A DNA stretch of 64,000 bases, taken from Candidatus Bathyarchaeota archaeon. Its GTDB lineage: Archaea > Thermoproteota > Bathyarchaeia > Bathyarchaeales > Bathycorpusculaceae. The translations under genes and the position numbers were made by a program. This document shows, in pieces, positions 42,794-51,970 of this stretch. The notes beneath the pieces were generated by a model. It saw nothing but the letters and a program-made list of their open reading frames with translations. It had not been told where the DNA came from and ran no database searches. The stretch is from positions 90,817 to 154,816 of the forward strand of contig JARYLR010000001.1 of assembly GCA_029907545.1 (NCBI GenBank). The letters are read 5' to 3'. The stretch's first letter is position 1; the number at the start of each line of letters is the position of its first letter.

Positions 42794-44023
42794 TTGGACT
42801 CGCGTGCCTTTGTGCAGAATATGTTTCGCGAATATTACGCTAAGGATTTTTCTTTAGGTGAAGATTTTCCGTCAATTGAAAAACGGGAGTTCGGATTTGC
42901 CTCCTTTGGCGGGTGGATGCTTCGCCACAAAAGCTTCAAGACCGCTGAGGAACTGGAATTTTTTCTGCAGGACTCTGTGCCCTACGGCGCCTACTTCTCC
43001 TGTGCCTATTACGAAGATCCAGAGGCTGACATGAATAAAAAGGGATGGCTTGGCGCCGACCTAATCTTTGATGTTGATGCTGACCATATTCCTACCTCCT
43101 GCAACAAGATTCATGATGAATGGGTCTGCGGTAGCTGTGGTTTTGCCGGGAGAGGAATTGAGCCTGAGAAATGTCCTAGCTGCAGTAGCGAAAAGATCGA
43201 GGTTAATAGTTGGCCCTGCGAGGTTTGCATAGAAACGGCGAAAGTCGAGATCATCAAACTTGTAGACTTTTTGGTCGATGATTTTGGCTTTTCAGAGAAA
43301 GAAATTCGGCTATTCTTCTCTGGGCATAGAGGTTACCATGTTTATGTTCAAACAAAGTCTGTTGAGCCTCTTGATGCAATTGCAAGAAAAGAAATAACTG
43401 ATTATATTTGTGGAAGAGGCTTACGCTTCTCTTCCTTTGGATTGGATGGAAAAGTCTTGGCGACGAAAAAGGGGGCTTTTAAAGTGCTTGCTGATTTGGG
43501 GTGGCGCAGGCGTATAGTTAGAGGCATAAAAGACGCTATCCTGAACGCTGACGAACAGAAACTGGCCTCTTTTGGCTTTAGCAATGCAGATACAAGGGCG
43601 ATTTTGGAAAATAAGGAAAAAATATTGATAGAACTAGAGAAAAGTGACAAAGCAGGCTTGATAAAGGGAATCGGACCTGAAAGATGGGAAAAAATAGTGA
43701 ACCTTAGCGTTTCATTGCAGTCAGCAAAAATCGACACGGTTGTGACTACCGACGTTCACCGTCTTATTAGATTGGACAATTCGCTGCATGGAAAAACGGG
43801 ATTCAAGAAGGTGGAGATTCCTATGTCGGCGATAGAGGATTTCGACCCTTTCAAAAGTGCAGTTGCCTTTACTAAGGGTGAGGTAACAGTTTTGGTTTCC
43901 AGCGCCCCCGCATTTAAACTGGACGATGAAACGTTCGGCCCCTATAAAAATCAGAAAATTGAGTTGCCAACTGCTGCTGCAGTGCTGCTTGTCTGCAAAG
44001 GTAGAGCTGAGGTGATTGGCTGA
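42794..44023 (+). CDS. priS: DNA primase small (catalytic) subunit
   Basis: The 409-residue product has the primase catalytic acids in DLIFDVDADH (about residues 90-98), the SGHRGYHVYV motif with the conserved histidine, and a zinc knuckle (CGSCGF...CPSC...CEVC) between them. It makes RNA or DNA primers with PriL. A TTG start at 42794 is used, and its stop overlaps the gins51 start by one base (TGATG). This coupling of primase with GINS is seen in other archaea. Confidence 0.95.
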   Translation: MDSRAFVQNMFREYYAKDFSLGEDFPSIEKREFGFASFGGWMLRHKSFKTAEELEFFLQDSVPYGAYFSCAYYEDPEADMNKKGWLGADLIFDVDADHIPTSCNKIHDEWVCGSCGFAGRGIEPEKCPSCSSEKIEVNSWPCEVCIETAKVEIIKLVDFLVDDFGFSEKEIRLFFSGHRGYHVYVQTKSVEPLDAIARKEITDYICGRGLRFSSFGLDGKVLATKKGAFKVLADLGWRRRIVRGIKDAILNADEQKLASFGFSNADTRAILENKEKILIELEKSDKAGLIKGIGPERWEKIVNLSVSLQSAKIDTVVTTDVHRLIRLDNSLHGKTGFKKVEIPMSAIEDFDPFKSAVAFTKGEVTVLVSSAPAFKLDDETFGPYKNQKIELPTAAAVLLVCKGRAEVIG

Positions 44024-44571
44024 TGTACAGTGAATTGTATGAAATATGGAAGCGTGAAGTCAATGATGAAGAGCTAACGACGCTTCCCGCAGATTTCTAT
44101 CCAAAAGTTGCTGAATACGTTAGAAGACTGAAAGAAGAAGGCAGAATGTTGGACAAGAGAACTGCGAAAGCGATTCTTCTAAAGAAAGAAATGGCAGGGG
44201 TCAAGAAAATGGTTCGCGAAATAACACAGTTACGCTATAGAAAAATCCTTAAAATTGTTGCTCGCGGCGAGGGTCCTCCGGAAGGTGCCTTGACGGCTGA
44301 AGAAGAAAAAATCTTTAAAAACGCTTCTCTTGATGCGGAGACATACCAAAACCTAATTAAAGGAGTTTTTCATGGCGTTCCACCCAAAACTGAAGTCGTA
44401 AAAAGACATGCACGTATGGTGCTGCGGTTCATGGATGATGTTCCAGCCATAATTGGGGCTGACATGGCGACCTATGGCCCGTTCAAAGCTGAAGATGTTG
44501 CTTCTCTGCCTGTTGAGAATGCTCGAATCTTGTGCAAACAGGGTTTAGCAAGAGAAGTGGGAGTCAATTAG
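44023..44571 (+). CDS. gins51: GINS complex protein Gins51
   Basis: The 182-residue product has the GINS A-domain first (LYEIWKREVNDEELTTLPADFYPKVAEYVRRLKEEG..KEMAGVKKMVREITQLRYRKILKIV) and a C-terminal small B-domain (VLRFMDDVPAIIGADMATYGPFKAEDVASLPVENARILCKQGLA), the order of the 51-type subunit. It activates MCM in the CMG helicase. It overlaps priS by one nucleotide, and its end overlaps the archaeosortase stop by 4 nt. Confidence 0.92.
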   Translation: MYSELYEIWKREVNDEELTTLPADFYPKVAEYVRRLKEEGRMLDKRTAKAILLKKEMAGVKKMVREITQLRYRKILKIVARGEGPPEGALTAEEEKIFKNASLDAETYQNLIKGVFHGVPPKTEVVKRHARMVLRFMDDVPAIIGADMATYGPFKAEDVASLPVENARILCKQGLAREVGVN

Positions 44572-45629
44572 ACGACGCTTTTTGGAGGTTCTGGCTCTTG
44601 GCTAGCTTGCGGCTGCTGCTTAGGTTTTCCTCTTTTCTCCTTTATCCATCTCCAAAGGGCGCGTGAACCTATTATGATCAGAGGATAACAAACGATCCAT
44701 GTAACTGAGTAGAGCATTCCATAGTAATCGTGAAATCTTTGCACCTCTGGAGGCATGTAGCCTGGGCGCCATCCAGAGTTTATAGCAATTACAAAAATGG
44801 TTACAATTCTCAGCATGTTGATGAAATATGTGACCACGGCGCCTACTGCGAAATAAATCAGTTTTTGCCACCATGGGATTAGGCTCTTGCTTAGAAACAG
44901 CAGAATTACAACAGTGTATATGAGCAGGCTCTCGATTCCTGCGCATGGCCATGCAATTCCAAACGCTGCCCACCCCTGTGAATTTGAAGCGCGTAGAACT
45001 GGCACTGCATCTTTTCCAGGGTATGCCGATGCGCTGGTCTGGTATCCCATGAAGTTAAGAATGTTGGCAGCCAGCGTTGTCGTGAAGGGGACGATTAACT
45101 GGAATGGTGTGAAAAATGGAGAAAGATTGTTTACCGTGTATAATGTACCGATGATTCCGAGGAAGAATGCTGAAATCGAGTAATTTTTGATTCCTTTGGT
45201 ACCGTATTCCAAGAAGACAATTAATAACCAAAGTCCCATAAAAACGAGATACTCGGTTGAGAGCGGTATCTGTTTTGCCCATGCTTCTTCTATGCCGTGG
45301 CTCAAAGCATAGTCTACTAAAGCCGTATTAACTCTCCAGAAGTTGGCGGCAACAACGTATATTGTGGGAATTAAGAGGGAAATGGCGAATACTATGGTTC
45401 TCAGAGATCGTAGAGTGCTGATCTTTGCTCTTAGTTCTTCCCAGTTCATTATCAGCTCGAGAAAACAGAGCCAAATGAAAAACAGTTCGTAAGTTCTCCC
45501 GACCCATGTTTGTTCAAAAGATGCTGGGTACAGACTATACAATATTGCGAGCGGTACGAAAAAAGCAAGAAGAGGTAAGATTTTTAAAATGGCAGCAGAC
45601 CGTTTTGCCGGTGCTTGATCGTTTTCCAT
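44568..45629 (-). CDS. Archaeosortase/exosortase-family transpeptidase
   Basis: The polytopic product of about 353 residues has roughly eight transmembrane helices and the three catalytic residues of the exosortase/archaeosortase family: a cysteine in WPCAGIESLLIY, an arginine in NMLRIVTIF and a histidine in RFHDYYG. These enzymes cut a C-terminal tripartite signal and link the protein to a lipid. No obvious substrate with that signal is visible in the window. It lies among glycosyltransferase genes, matching a surface-assembly role. The C-terminal tail is cytoplasmic and basic/proline-rich. Confidence 0.9.
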   Translation of the reverse strand: MENDQAPAKRSAAILKILPLLAFFVPLAILYSLYPASFEQTWVGRTYELFFIWLCFLELIMNWEELRAKISTLRSLRTIVFAISLLIPTIYVVAANFWRVNTALVDYALSHGIEEAWAKQIPLSTEYLVFMGLWLLIVFLEYGTKGIKNYSISAFFLGIIGTLYTVNNLSPFFTPFQLIVPFTTTLAANILNFMGYQTSASAYPGKDAVPVLRASNSQGWAAFGIAWPCAGIESLLIYTVVILLFLSKSLIPWWQKLIYFAVGAVVTYFINMLRIVTIFVIAINSGWRPGYMPPEVQRFHDYYGMLYSVTWIVCYPLIIIGSRALWRWIKEKRGKPKQQPQASQEPEPPKSVV

Positions 45630-45805
45630 CAACAACGCCTTGACAGTTGCTTAGGCTTTCTGAAATAGTCTTTCAGCGTCTATTTAAACATGCATTTTAA
45701 CATAGCAAAAACTGTTCATCCGCTTTGTGTGCGTGGGAAATCTGGTGTTGGTGAAAAAGTATAAGAACGGGCGTGTTTTCTTAATGGAAAGTTGGTTGCG
45801 GCAAC

Positions 45806-46081
45806 ATGAATGTTCCTAAAGAGATTCAGACATACTGCCCAAAATGCAAGAAGCATCAAGCGCATGCTGTGTCGCTGTACAAAGCTGGAAAACGAAGAGC
45901 GCTAGCCAAGGGAGAACGCCATCACAACCGCGAGAAGAAAGGGTATGGCGGACAGAAATACCCTTTGCAAAGAGAGTTCGCGAAGACAACGAAAAAGCAG
46001 ACTCTTAAGCTCAAATGCAAGGTATGCGGCTATACTAGGCATAAGGACGGCATACGCCTTAGAAAGCTGGCGATAGCTTAA
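45806..46081 (+). CDS. rpl44e: Ribosomal protein L44e
   Basis: The 91-residue product has YCPKCKKHQAHAVSLYKAGKRR near the N-terminus and CKVCGYTRHK near the C-terminus, a C4 zinc ribbon, with a very basic centre (GERHHNREKKGYGGQKYPLQREFAKTTKKQ). This is L44e of the large subunit. It opens the five-gene operon L44e-S27e-aIF2-alpha-Nop10-PAC2. Confidence 0.97.
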   Translation: MNVPKEIQTYCPKCKKHQAHAVSLYKAGKRRALAKGERHHNREKKGYGGQKYPLQREFAKTTKKQTLKLKCKVCGYTRHKDGIRLRKLAIA

Positions 46082-46096
46082 AAAGAGGTAATTGTT

Positions 46097-46294
46097 ATGA
46101 CTGAATGGGAAGATCTTATTCCAGCACCGAGAAGCAGGTTTCTGCGCGTTAAATGCTTGAAATGCGGCAACGAACAAGTAGTCTTCAGCAACACCGTCAA
46201 CAAAGTCACCTGTAATGTCTGCGGGAACGTACTCGCAGAGCCTTCCAGCGGACGGGCAAAGATAAAAGGCGAAATCGTTACTGTTTTCGAATAG
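46097..46294 (+). CDS. rps27e: Ribosomal protein S27e
   Basis: The 65-residue product has a C4 zinc ribbon (CLKCGNEQVVFSNTVNKVTCNVCG) and the S27e ending AEPSSGRAKIKGEIVTVFE. It is a small-subunit protein. It is 15 nt after L44e and 15 nt before aIF2-alpha. Confidence 0.97.
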   Translation: MTEWEDLIPAPRSRFLRVKCLKCGNEQVVFSNTVNKVTCNVCGNVLAEPSSGRAKIKGEIVTVFE

Positions 46295-46309
46295 AGATGA
46301 TTAAAGTCA

Positions 46310-47092
46310 ATGTCAGCGGAAGAGCAGAAATGGCCAGAAGTCGGCGATCTCGTGATGGCTACTGTTGAGAGCGTTACGGATTATGGTGCTTACGTTAGGC
46401 TGGATGAGTTTGATAGGAAAGCGTTGCTGCATAAAACTGAGATCTCCTCCTCATGGATTCGGAACATACGCGATTTTGTACGCGAAGGACAAAAGCTTGT
46501 TTTGAAAGTTTTACGTGTCGACATGGAAAAAGGGCACGTTGACGTCTCCCTTAGAAGGGTGACTAAACGTGAGAAAATCGAGAAGGCAATGTCTTGGAAG
46601 ATGGAGCGGAAGGCTGAAGCCTTACTCCGCGGAGTCGCCGAGAAAACTGGTTTATCACCGGCTGAAATCCAGGAAAAAGCAGCGGCATTTGTGGAAAAAG
46701 AGTATGGTCTCTATGAAGGTTTTGAGAAAGCCGCGCGGGAAGGCGCTGAAGCACTTACCAAAATAGGTGTACCCCCAGACATTGCAGCCGCGTTCGCTGA
46801 GGTAGCGCAAGAAAGAATCCGCTTGCCCACAGTTAAAGTAAAGGGAACCTTAGAGCTGCGGTGTATGAAACCTAACGGAGTTAAGATAATCAAAGAAGCG
46901 TTTCAGAGCGCAAAAAAGACTGGAAAAACCCGAGATATAAAAACCCGTTTCTATGTGGTTGCAGCTCCAAAATACCGCATTGAAGTGTCAGCCGCAAACT
47001 ACAAAGAAGCAGAAGAAACTCTGCAGAACCTTGCCCAAGACGTGATTTCGCACATTACCAAAGCGGGAGGCCAAGGAGCCTTCAAAAGGTAA
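46310..47092 (+). CDS. Translation initiation factor 2, alpha subunit
   Basis: The 260-residue product has an N-terminal S1/OB domain (PEVGDLVMATVESVTDYGAYVRLDEF, with the S1 motif and SSSWIRNIRDFVREGQKLVLKVLRVD), a helical middle domain and a C-terminal alpha/beta domain (ELRCMKPNGVKIIKEAFQSA). It forms aIF2 with the beta and gamma subunits and delivers initiator tRNA. It is the third gene of the L44e operon. Confidence 0.96.
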   Translation: MSAEEQKWPEVGDLVMATVESVTDYGAYVRLDEFDRKALLHKTEISSSWIRNIRDFVREGQKLVLKVLRVDMEKGHVDVSLRRVTKREKIEKAMSWKMERKAEALLRGVAEKTGLSPAEIQEKAAAFVEKEYGLYEGFEKAAREGAEALTKIGVPPDIAAAFAEVAQERIRLPTVKVKGTLELRCMKPNGVKIIKEAFQSAKKTGKTRDIKTRFYVVAAPKYRIEVSAANYKEAEETLQNLAQDVISHITKAGGQGAFKR

Positions 47093-47098
47093 GAGACA

Positions 47099-47269
47099 AT
47101 GGTCTGGCTGCTGAGAAAATGCGAAAAATGTGGCCAATATACGCTTAGAAAAGAAACCTGCCCTTACTGCGGAGGAAAACTCCGGCTAGCACACCCCCCA
47201 AAATTTTCGCCAGACGATAAATATCTAAAATACCGGATGGCGCTGAAAATGGATGGCTCACAGCAATGA
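47099..47269 (+). CDS. nop10: H/ACA RNP protein Nop10
   Basis: This 56-residue gene is too short to be noticed by size. It starts MVWLLRKCEKCGQYTLRKETCPYCGG, a zinc ribbon, and ends with FSPDDKYLKYRMALK, the family helix that binds Cbf5. It is a core part of H/ACA pseudouridylation particles. The stop overlaps the PAC2 start (ATGA), so the two are coupled. Confidence 0.95.
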   Translation: MVWLLRKCEKCGQYTLRKETCPYCGGKLRLAHPPKFSPDDKYLKYRMALKMDGSQQ

Positions 47270-48039
47270 AGGAAACTTTTGTTAGAAAACTAGTAGACAT
47301 CAAGCCAACCAAGCCTGTCCTCATCGAGGGACTGCCTGGCTTAGGTTTGGTTGGCAGAATCGTAATCCGCTTCTTGGTAAAGCAGCTGAAGGCAGAAAAG
47401 TTTGCGCACCTCTATTCTCCTTATTTCCCCTACTTTGTTCTTGTAAACAAGAAGGGAGGAGTAAGACTTCTGCGGGGAACCTTTTATTTCTGGAAAAATA
47501 CCGGTGAAGGGAACGACTTAATTCTTTTCACAGGCGACAGCCAAGCGCAAACAATTGAAGGGCAGTACGAGATTTCCGAGTGCATACTTGATTTCGCCAG
47601 AAAATGCGGTGTGGAAACGATTATAACAATAGGCGGTTTTCGCATGGAATCTGAAAGCAAGCCTAAAGTCATTGCAGCAGCTACGAACGCAAAGCTGCTT
47701 CAGCGGGCTCTGGACGCGAAGGCCTTGGTAAGCTCGATTGGCAATCCCATTGTTGGCACAGCTGGGCTAATTTTAGGTTTGGGCAGATTCAAAAAGATTG
47801 ATGCACTTTGCCTCTTGGGCGAAACCCGCGGATATCTTCCTGATCCTAGAGCTGCTAAAAGCGTTTTAGAGGTTCTTCAAGCGATGCTTGGGATTACTGT
47901 TGATCTTTCCAAGTTGGATGAGGAGATTGCTAAGGCTGAGAAGATGGTTTCTCGTCTGCGGAAAATCGAGGAGAGAAGAGCTTCACAGGCTGAAGAGATC
48001 AAGAAGGAAGAAGATAAAAAAGTCACGTATATTTCATAA
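47266..48039 (+). CDS. PAC2-family protein (second paralogue)
   Basis: The 257-residue product has the PAC2 glycine loop PVLIEGLPGLGLVGRIVIRFL, a LLRGTFYFWK strand, TIGGFRMESESKP and GNPIVGTAGLILGLGRFKKIDAL. It is coupled to Nop10 and closes the L44e operon, a conserved archaeal arrangement. It is more distant from the PAC2 protein at 2847 than a recent duplicate would be. A chaperone role for the proteasome is inferred from the family. Confidence 0.9.
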   Translation: MKETFVRKLVDIKPTKPVLIEGLPGLGLVGRIVIRFLVKQLKAEKFAHLYSPYFPYFVLVNKKGGVRLLRGTFYFWKNTGEGNDLILFTGDSQAQTIEGQYEISECILDFARKCGVETIITIGGFRMESESKPKVIAAATNAKLLQRALDAKALVSSIGNPIVGTAGLILGLGRFKKIDALCLLGETRGYLPDPRAAKSVLEVLQAMLGITVDLSKLDEEIAKAEKMVSRLRKIEERRASQAEEIKKEEDKKVTYIS

Positions 48040-48045
48040 CTGCCG

Positions 48046-49137
48046 CTAAAAAGGAATCTTGCTTTTCAGTATTTCAACTATTTTATCCGCTGCGTTCCCC
48101 TCTCCGTATGGAGATTTTTGTGGGAGACTTCGTTGTCGGGTTAAGACGTTTCTTATCATGTTCACTATTTTCTCTTTGCTTGTTCCCACAACGTGGGAGA
48201 AACCCGCTTCTGCCGCTTCAGGTCTTTCGGTTGACAAGCGAGCAACTAGAACAGGTTTGCGTATGTTTGGTGCGGTTGCCTCTTCTTGCACGCCGCCTGA
48301 GTCCGTTATGATTAGCTCGCAGTGTTTCATCAGAACTAAAAAGTCCAAGTATCCTAGTGGTGGCAAAATCTGAATATTCTTGAACTGGGATATTTTTCTG
48401 TATAAACTGTTTTGCCTTAGCCGTTTCCTTGTTCGAGGATGGAGCGGGCATACTACCGGCATCGGGGCTTCTGCGAAGGCTTGCATGAAATTTTTGAGAA
48501 CTGCTAGGTCATCTACATTTTCCGCTCTGTGTGCTGTTGCCAAGATGAATTTTTTGAAGTTGACGGTTTCCATGATTCTTGATTTTTTTTGTGCAATCGG
48601 CATGTGCTGCATTACAGCGTCTATCACGGTGTTTCCTGTTACGTAGATGTCTCCCCACACGTTCTCTTGTTTTAAGTTGTTTTCAGCTGCTCTTGTTGGC
48701 GCAAACAGGTATGTTGAAATGTGGTCTGTTAGTCGCCTGTTGTGTTCTTCTGGCATGTGGAGATCAAAGCTTCTTAACCCTGCTTCAACGTGTCCTACTC
48801 GTATTCCGCATTTAACGGCTGCAAGGGCTGTAGCGAGAACGCCGTTGGTGTCTCCTTCCACCAAGACTGTTGCCGGATCAGTTTTTTTCAGCAAGCGTTC
48901 CATGCGGATTATTATTTGCGCCGTTTGAGCTCCTTGAGAGCATGTCTTAAGCTGGTGAGCATAGTCTGGCGCTGGGAGTTCGAGTTCCTCGATGAATTGC
49001 TGGGACATGTTGTAGTCATAGTGCTGGCCGCAGTGGACGAAAACTGATGGAATCCTGTTTCTTTTTAAGGCTCTGATAATTGGCGCCATTTTTATTATTT
49101 CAGGGCGAGTGCCGACGGCGACCATTACTGGTTTCAA
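48046..49137 (-). CDS. wecB: UDP-N-acetylglucosamine 2-epimerase (non-hydrolysing)
   Basis: The 363-residue GT-B-fold product begins VAVGTRPEIIKMAPIIRAL and contains HCGQHYDYNMSQQF, VEGDTNGVLATALAAV, GHVEAGLRS, PEEHNRRLTD, ATAHRAENVDDL and TDSGGVQEEA, all WecB signatures. It interconverts UDP-GlcNAc and UDP-ManNAc for surface polymers. It converges with PAC2, 6 nt apart, and belongs functionally to the glycan block upstream. Confidence 0.95.
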   Translation of the reverse strand: MKPVMVAVGTRPEIIKMAPIIRALKRNRIPSVFVHCGQHYDYNMSQQFIEELELPAPDYAHQLKTCSQGAQTAQIIIRMERLLKKTDPATVLVEGDTNGVLATALAAVKCGIRVGHVEAGLRSFDLHMPEEHNRRLTDHISTYLFAPTRAAENNLKQENVWGDIYVTGNTVIDAVMQHMPIAQKKSRIMETVNFKKFILATAHRAENVDDLAVLKNFMQAFAEAPMPVVCPLHPRTRKRLRQNSLYRKISQFKNIQILPPLGYLDFLVLMKHCELIITDSGGVQEEATAPNIRKPVLVARLSTERPEAAEAGFSHVVGTSKEKIVNMIRNVLTRQRSLPQKSPYGEGNAADKIVEILKSKIPF

Positions 49138-49359
49138 TGTTTCACCTTTCAGCGGAAGTGTTGTTGTTGGCTTTTTAGGTTTTCTCTAGATAAGGAAATT
49201 CGTCTGAAATCTGATTCTGAATACTCTTGAGAAGTTTGGATTCTTGATCGACTGCACAAATAATAATCGTTAACTTGCTTAGTTTCTGTGACATACAAAC
49301 CGTCTTATTAAACGGTGTTGTCTTTTTGGTTCAACCAATTGCAGAGGTAAAGATGAAAA

Positions 49360-49920
49360 ATGAAGCTATTAAGAAGTAGGAAAGCCCTCTCTACGGTAGT
49401 AACAACCCTAATCATCCTTGTTGTGGCAGTCTTACTGGCAACTGTTGTAACCTTCTACGCTATAAACGTGGTAACCACACGGGTTCAGGAAGAGAGTCTG
49501 CAGATATTCAAGCTGCACACTTGGCATAACGGTACCACCTTTGCGGAAACATCTTTTCTAATAATCAATACTGGAGGACGCGACCTCGTCATCGACAAGA
49601 TCGCTGTTCGCGGTCAAGAATCACCTTGGTCTAACGTTTACTACAATAAGACAAGTGATACGGTGAATCCGGACCTGCCTTACATCATACCCAACTCGAA
49701 CGGCACATTGATCGGCAAGAGTGTTGCACTAGGCGGGACAGACTACGTACTGGTTCCAGCTGACACTGATCTCATTTTGAAGTCGGGCTGGAGCATGATT
49801 GTCTACGTAACCAATCCGGATCACGTGTCAGTCAGCGACATCGGCGTCACCATCGGCGTCACCATATTCACAGCCAACGCCCAATACTACAAGGAAGGCA
49901 ATGTTGAAGCATCTCAGTAG
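49360..49920 (+). CDS. Type IV pilin-like/archaellin-like secreted protein
   Basis: The 186-residue product has a class III signal: a basic start MKLLRSRKALSTVV, where cleavage would fall after RSRK-A, followed by a long hydrophobic helix (TTLIILVVAVLLATVVTFYAINVV). The rest is beta-rich with several N-glycosylation-type sequons (NGTTF, NKTS, NGT), fitting an extracellular pilus-type subunit or adhesin. It stands alone with no pilus assembly genes nearby. It contains a tandem IGVTIGVTIF. Confidence 0.8.
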   Translation: MKLLRSRKALSTVVTTLIILVVAVLLATVVTFYAINVVTTRVQEESLQIFKLHTWHNGTTFAETSFLIINTGGRDLVIDKIAVRGQESPWSNVYYNKTSDTVNPDLPYIIPNSNGTLIGKSVALGGTDYVLVPADTDLILKSGWSMIVYVTNPDHVSVSDIGVTIGVTIFTANAQYYKEGNVEASQ

Positions 49921-49933
49921 CGTAAATTCTTTC

Positions 49934-51970
49934 CTACGTCTTTTTTAAGTATCCTTCTCTTGGCGCATAGATCGTTCCTTCGCGTAGCAACTGCCCTAAG
50001 AGTTTTTCCGCTTCCCCTCTGGGTATCTTGAATTTTGCTTCTAACTCGCTTAGCAGCAGGGCTTTTTCAACTATGCCCGTGTCTCTTTCCATCTCCATTA
50101 GCGTAGATAGAACGGTGTGAAGCTTGTCTCTCACACTTTTAGGTTTTCCAGTCATGATTATGTCTATGTCGACCTTGAATGAGGATAGGTCAATTCCAAC
50201 TTCTTCAAGAGACCGCTTCATTATGGCGATTGCAGCCTCCGCGTCTTCTGCTGTCACTTCTTTTCTGAGTGCTGCCCGCGCGCGTGCCTCGGCGGTGCGA
50301 ACAAGAGATTCCAGTTGCCGCGCGGTTATTGCTACTGGTGAGCCTTCTGACTCACTTGCAGCGCGCATCGCTAGATAAAAGTCGTTCAGCCGTTTCAGTG
50401 CTTCATCGGTTAGAACGGGTCTGATTCCTTTTGAATAGCTTACGTATTTACGCAGTAGCTCCAGCGGTATGGGTGAACTGGCTGAGCTTAACCCTTTTCG
50501 GTGAAGGTTTAGAATATGTTGGGACATTTTGCCATCTGCTTCCTTGTCAGGCACGTCTCTTAGAACAAAGATAAGGTCAAATCTTGAGAGTATTGTGACC
50601 GGCAAGGAGATGTTTTCCGCCACGGTGCGGTGAGGCTCATACCTTCCCAGCGCGGGGTTTGCTGCCGCAAGAATCGCGGTTCTCGCGTTCAGCGTGGCAA
50701 CGATTCCTCCTTTAGCAACGGAAACCGTGTGCTGTTCCATGGCTTCGTGAATTGCCACCCTGTCTTCTGGGCGCATCTTATCCATCTCGTCAATACACGC
50801 AATTCCTTTGTCAGCCAACACGAGAGCTCCCGCTTCAAGGCTCATGCCTCCGCCTTTCTCTCTGATCACCGCAGCAGTCAAGCCAGCCGCAGTGGTTCCA
50901 CGTCCAGAAGTGTAGAGTCCTCGGGGAGCAACTCTTGAAACATACTGAAGAAGCTGAGACTTTGCGGTTCCGGGGTCTCCAACTAGGAGGGCGTTCATTT
51001 CTCCTCTTATTGCTATGTCGGGCAGAGTTTTGGGCACGCCTCCAAAGAGGAGATACATAATTGCCTCCTTTATGTGGTCGTATCCATAGATTGACGGCGC
51101 AATGGAGTCAATGATCTTTCTGTGTATCCAAGGGTCTTTTGCCAGTTCCAAGATCTTCTCTTCTTCTTCAGGCGAAGGCAACGAGGTTTCGGGCTCCTTG
51201 CCAAGCACCTCAATCGAGTTGGCATCTATGTGCAATGTGAACGTTCGTAGTTTTCCCACTCCGGGCAAAGTTGGCGCAACGGCGCGGACTACGCCAACTA
51301 TGGAGACGTGGTCTCCCGGTCTTGCGACGTCGACAATCTCGCTGCCTACAAGTTTCACGTTCAACGTTCTCGGCAGCTGACCTGGCGGGAGGTCTTCGGG
51401 CCTTTCTTGTAGGCGGAGGTCTTGTGAGTCTATGAATGTGGATTCTTCTTGAACGAAGTCGAATGGTCCTTTTGACCGGCAGTCTGGGCTTTTGCATTCG
51501 AAAGGAGCCTTTAGGAATGGTCCTGTTTGAGGTATATCTATAACATTGCCGCATCTCTTGCATCTGAAGGCAGCTTGCATCACCATGGGGCGGACTGGTG
51601 ATGATCGAACAACGATACCTTCAACCATTACGAGCCTGCCTATCTGTTCTGAACCAAGTTTCCTCAGCTGGGTAGGTTCGACTAACCTTATGATTCGTGC
51701 AGCTACTTCTCTTATTCTTTCTGCGTATTCAGAGTCTTCACTTTTCAGCTGTTCATAGGCAGCATTGTTAGCATGTTTAAGGTATTCATCAGGGGATTTC
51801 ACCAGTTCTTCAGCAAGTTTTTGGTCGAAAACTAGTAGGTCTTCAAAATCGATTATCAACGACGTTTTGTTTGCGACAGCCATTTGTGCCAGCCGCTGGC
51901 GGTACTTCTCGGTTTTAAGAAATTCCTGTATCTGCTCCTGCGGGTCTATTACTTCAAGTTCTTCTGTCAT
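49934..51970 (-). CDS. mcm: MCM replicative helicase
   Basis: The 678-residue product is the hexameric replicative helicase. It has the N-terminal domain with a zinc ribbon (cysteines 137, 140, 159, 164), Walker A GDPGTAKS at residues 331-338, Walker B CIDEMDKM, the SRFDLIFVL arginine-finger motif and a C-terminal winged helix. I choose ATG 51970, which overlaps the gins23 stop (ATGA) and follows GGAGG. No intein is present. The gins23-mcm pair is one operon. Confidence 0.98.
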   Translation of the reverse strand: MTEELEVIDPQEQIQEFLKTEKYRQRLAQMAVANKTSLIIDFEDLLVFDQKLAEELVKSPDEYLKHANNAAYEQLKSEDSEYAERIREVAARIIRLVEPTQLRKLGSEQIGRLVMVEGIVVRSSPVRPMVMQAAFRCKRCGNVIDIPQTGPFLKAPFECKSPDCRSKGPFDFVQEESTFIDSQDLRLQERPEDLPPGQLPRTLNVKLVGSEIVDVARPGDHVSIVGVVRAVAPTLPGVGKLRTFTLHIDANSIEVLGKEPETSLPSPEEEEKILELAKDPWIHRKIIDSIAPSIYGYDHIKEAIMYLLFGGVPKTLPDIAIRGEMNALLVGDPGTAKSQLLQYVSRVAPRGLYTSGRGTTAAGLTAAVIREKGGGMSLEAGALVLADKGIACIDEMDKMRPEDRVAIHEAMEQHTVSVAKGGIVATLNARTAILAAANPALGRYEPHRTVAENISLPVTILSRFDLIFVLRDVPDKEADGKMSQHILNLHRKGLSSASSPIPLELLRKYVSYSKGIRPVLTDEALKRLNDFYLAMRAASESEGSPVAITARQLESLVRTAEARARAALRKEVTAEDAEAAIAIMKRSLEEVGIDLSSFKVDIDIIMTGKPKSVRDKLHTVLSTLMEMERDTGIVEKALLLSELEAKFKIPRGEAEKLLGQLLREGTIYAPREGYLKKT

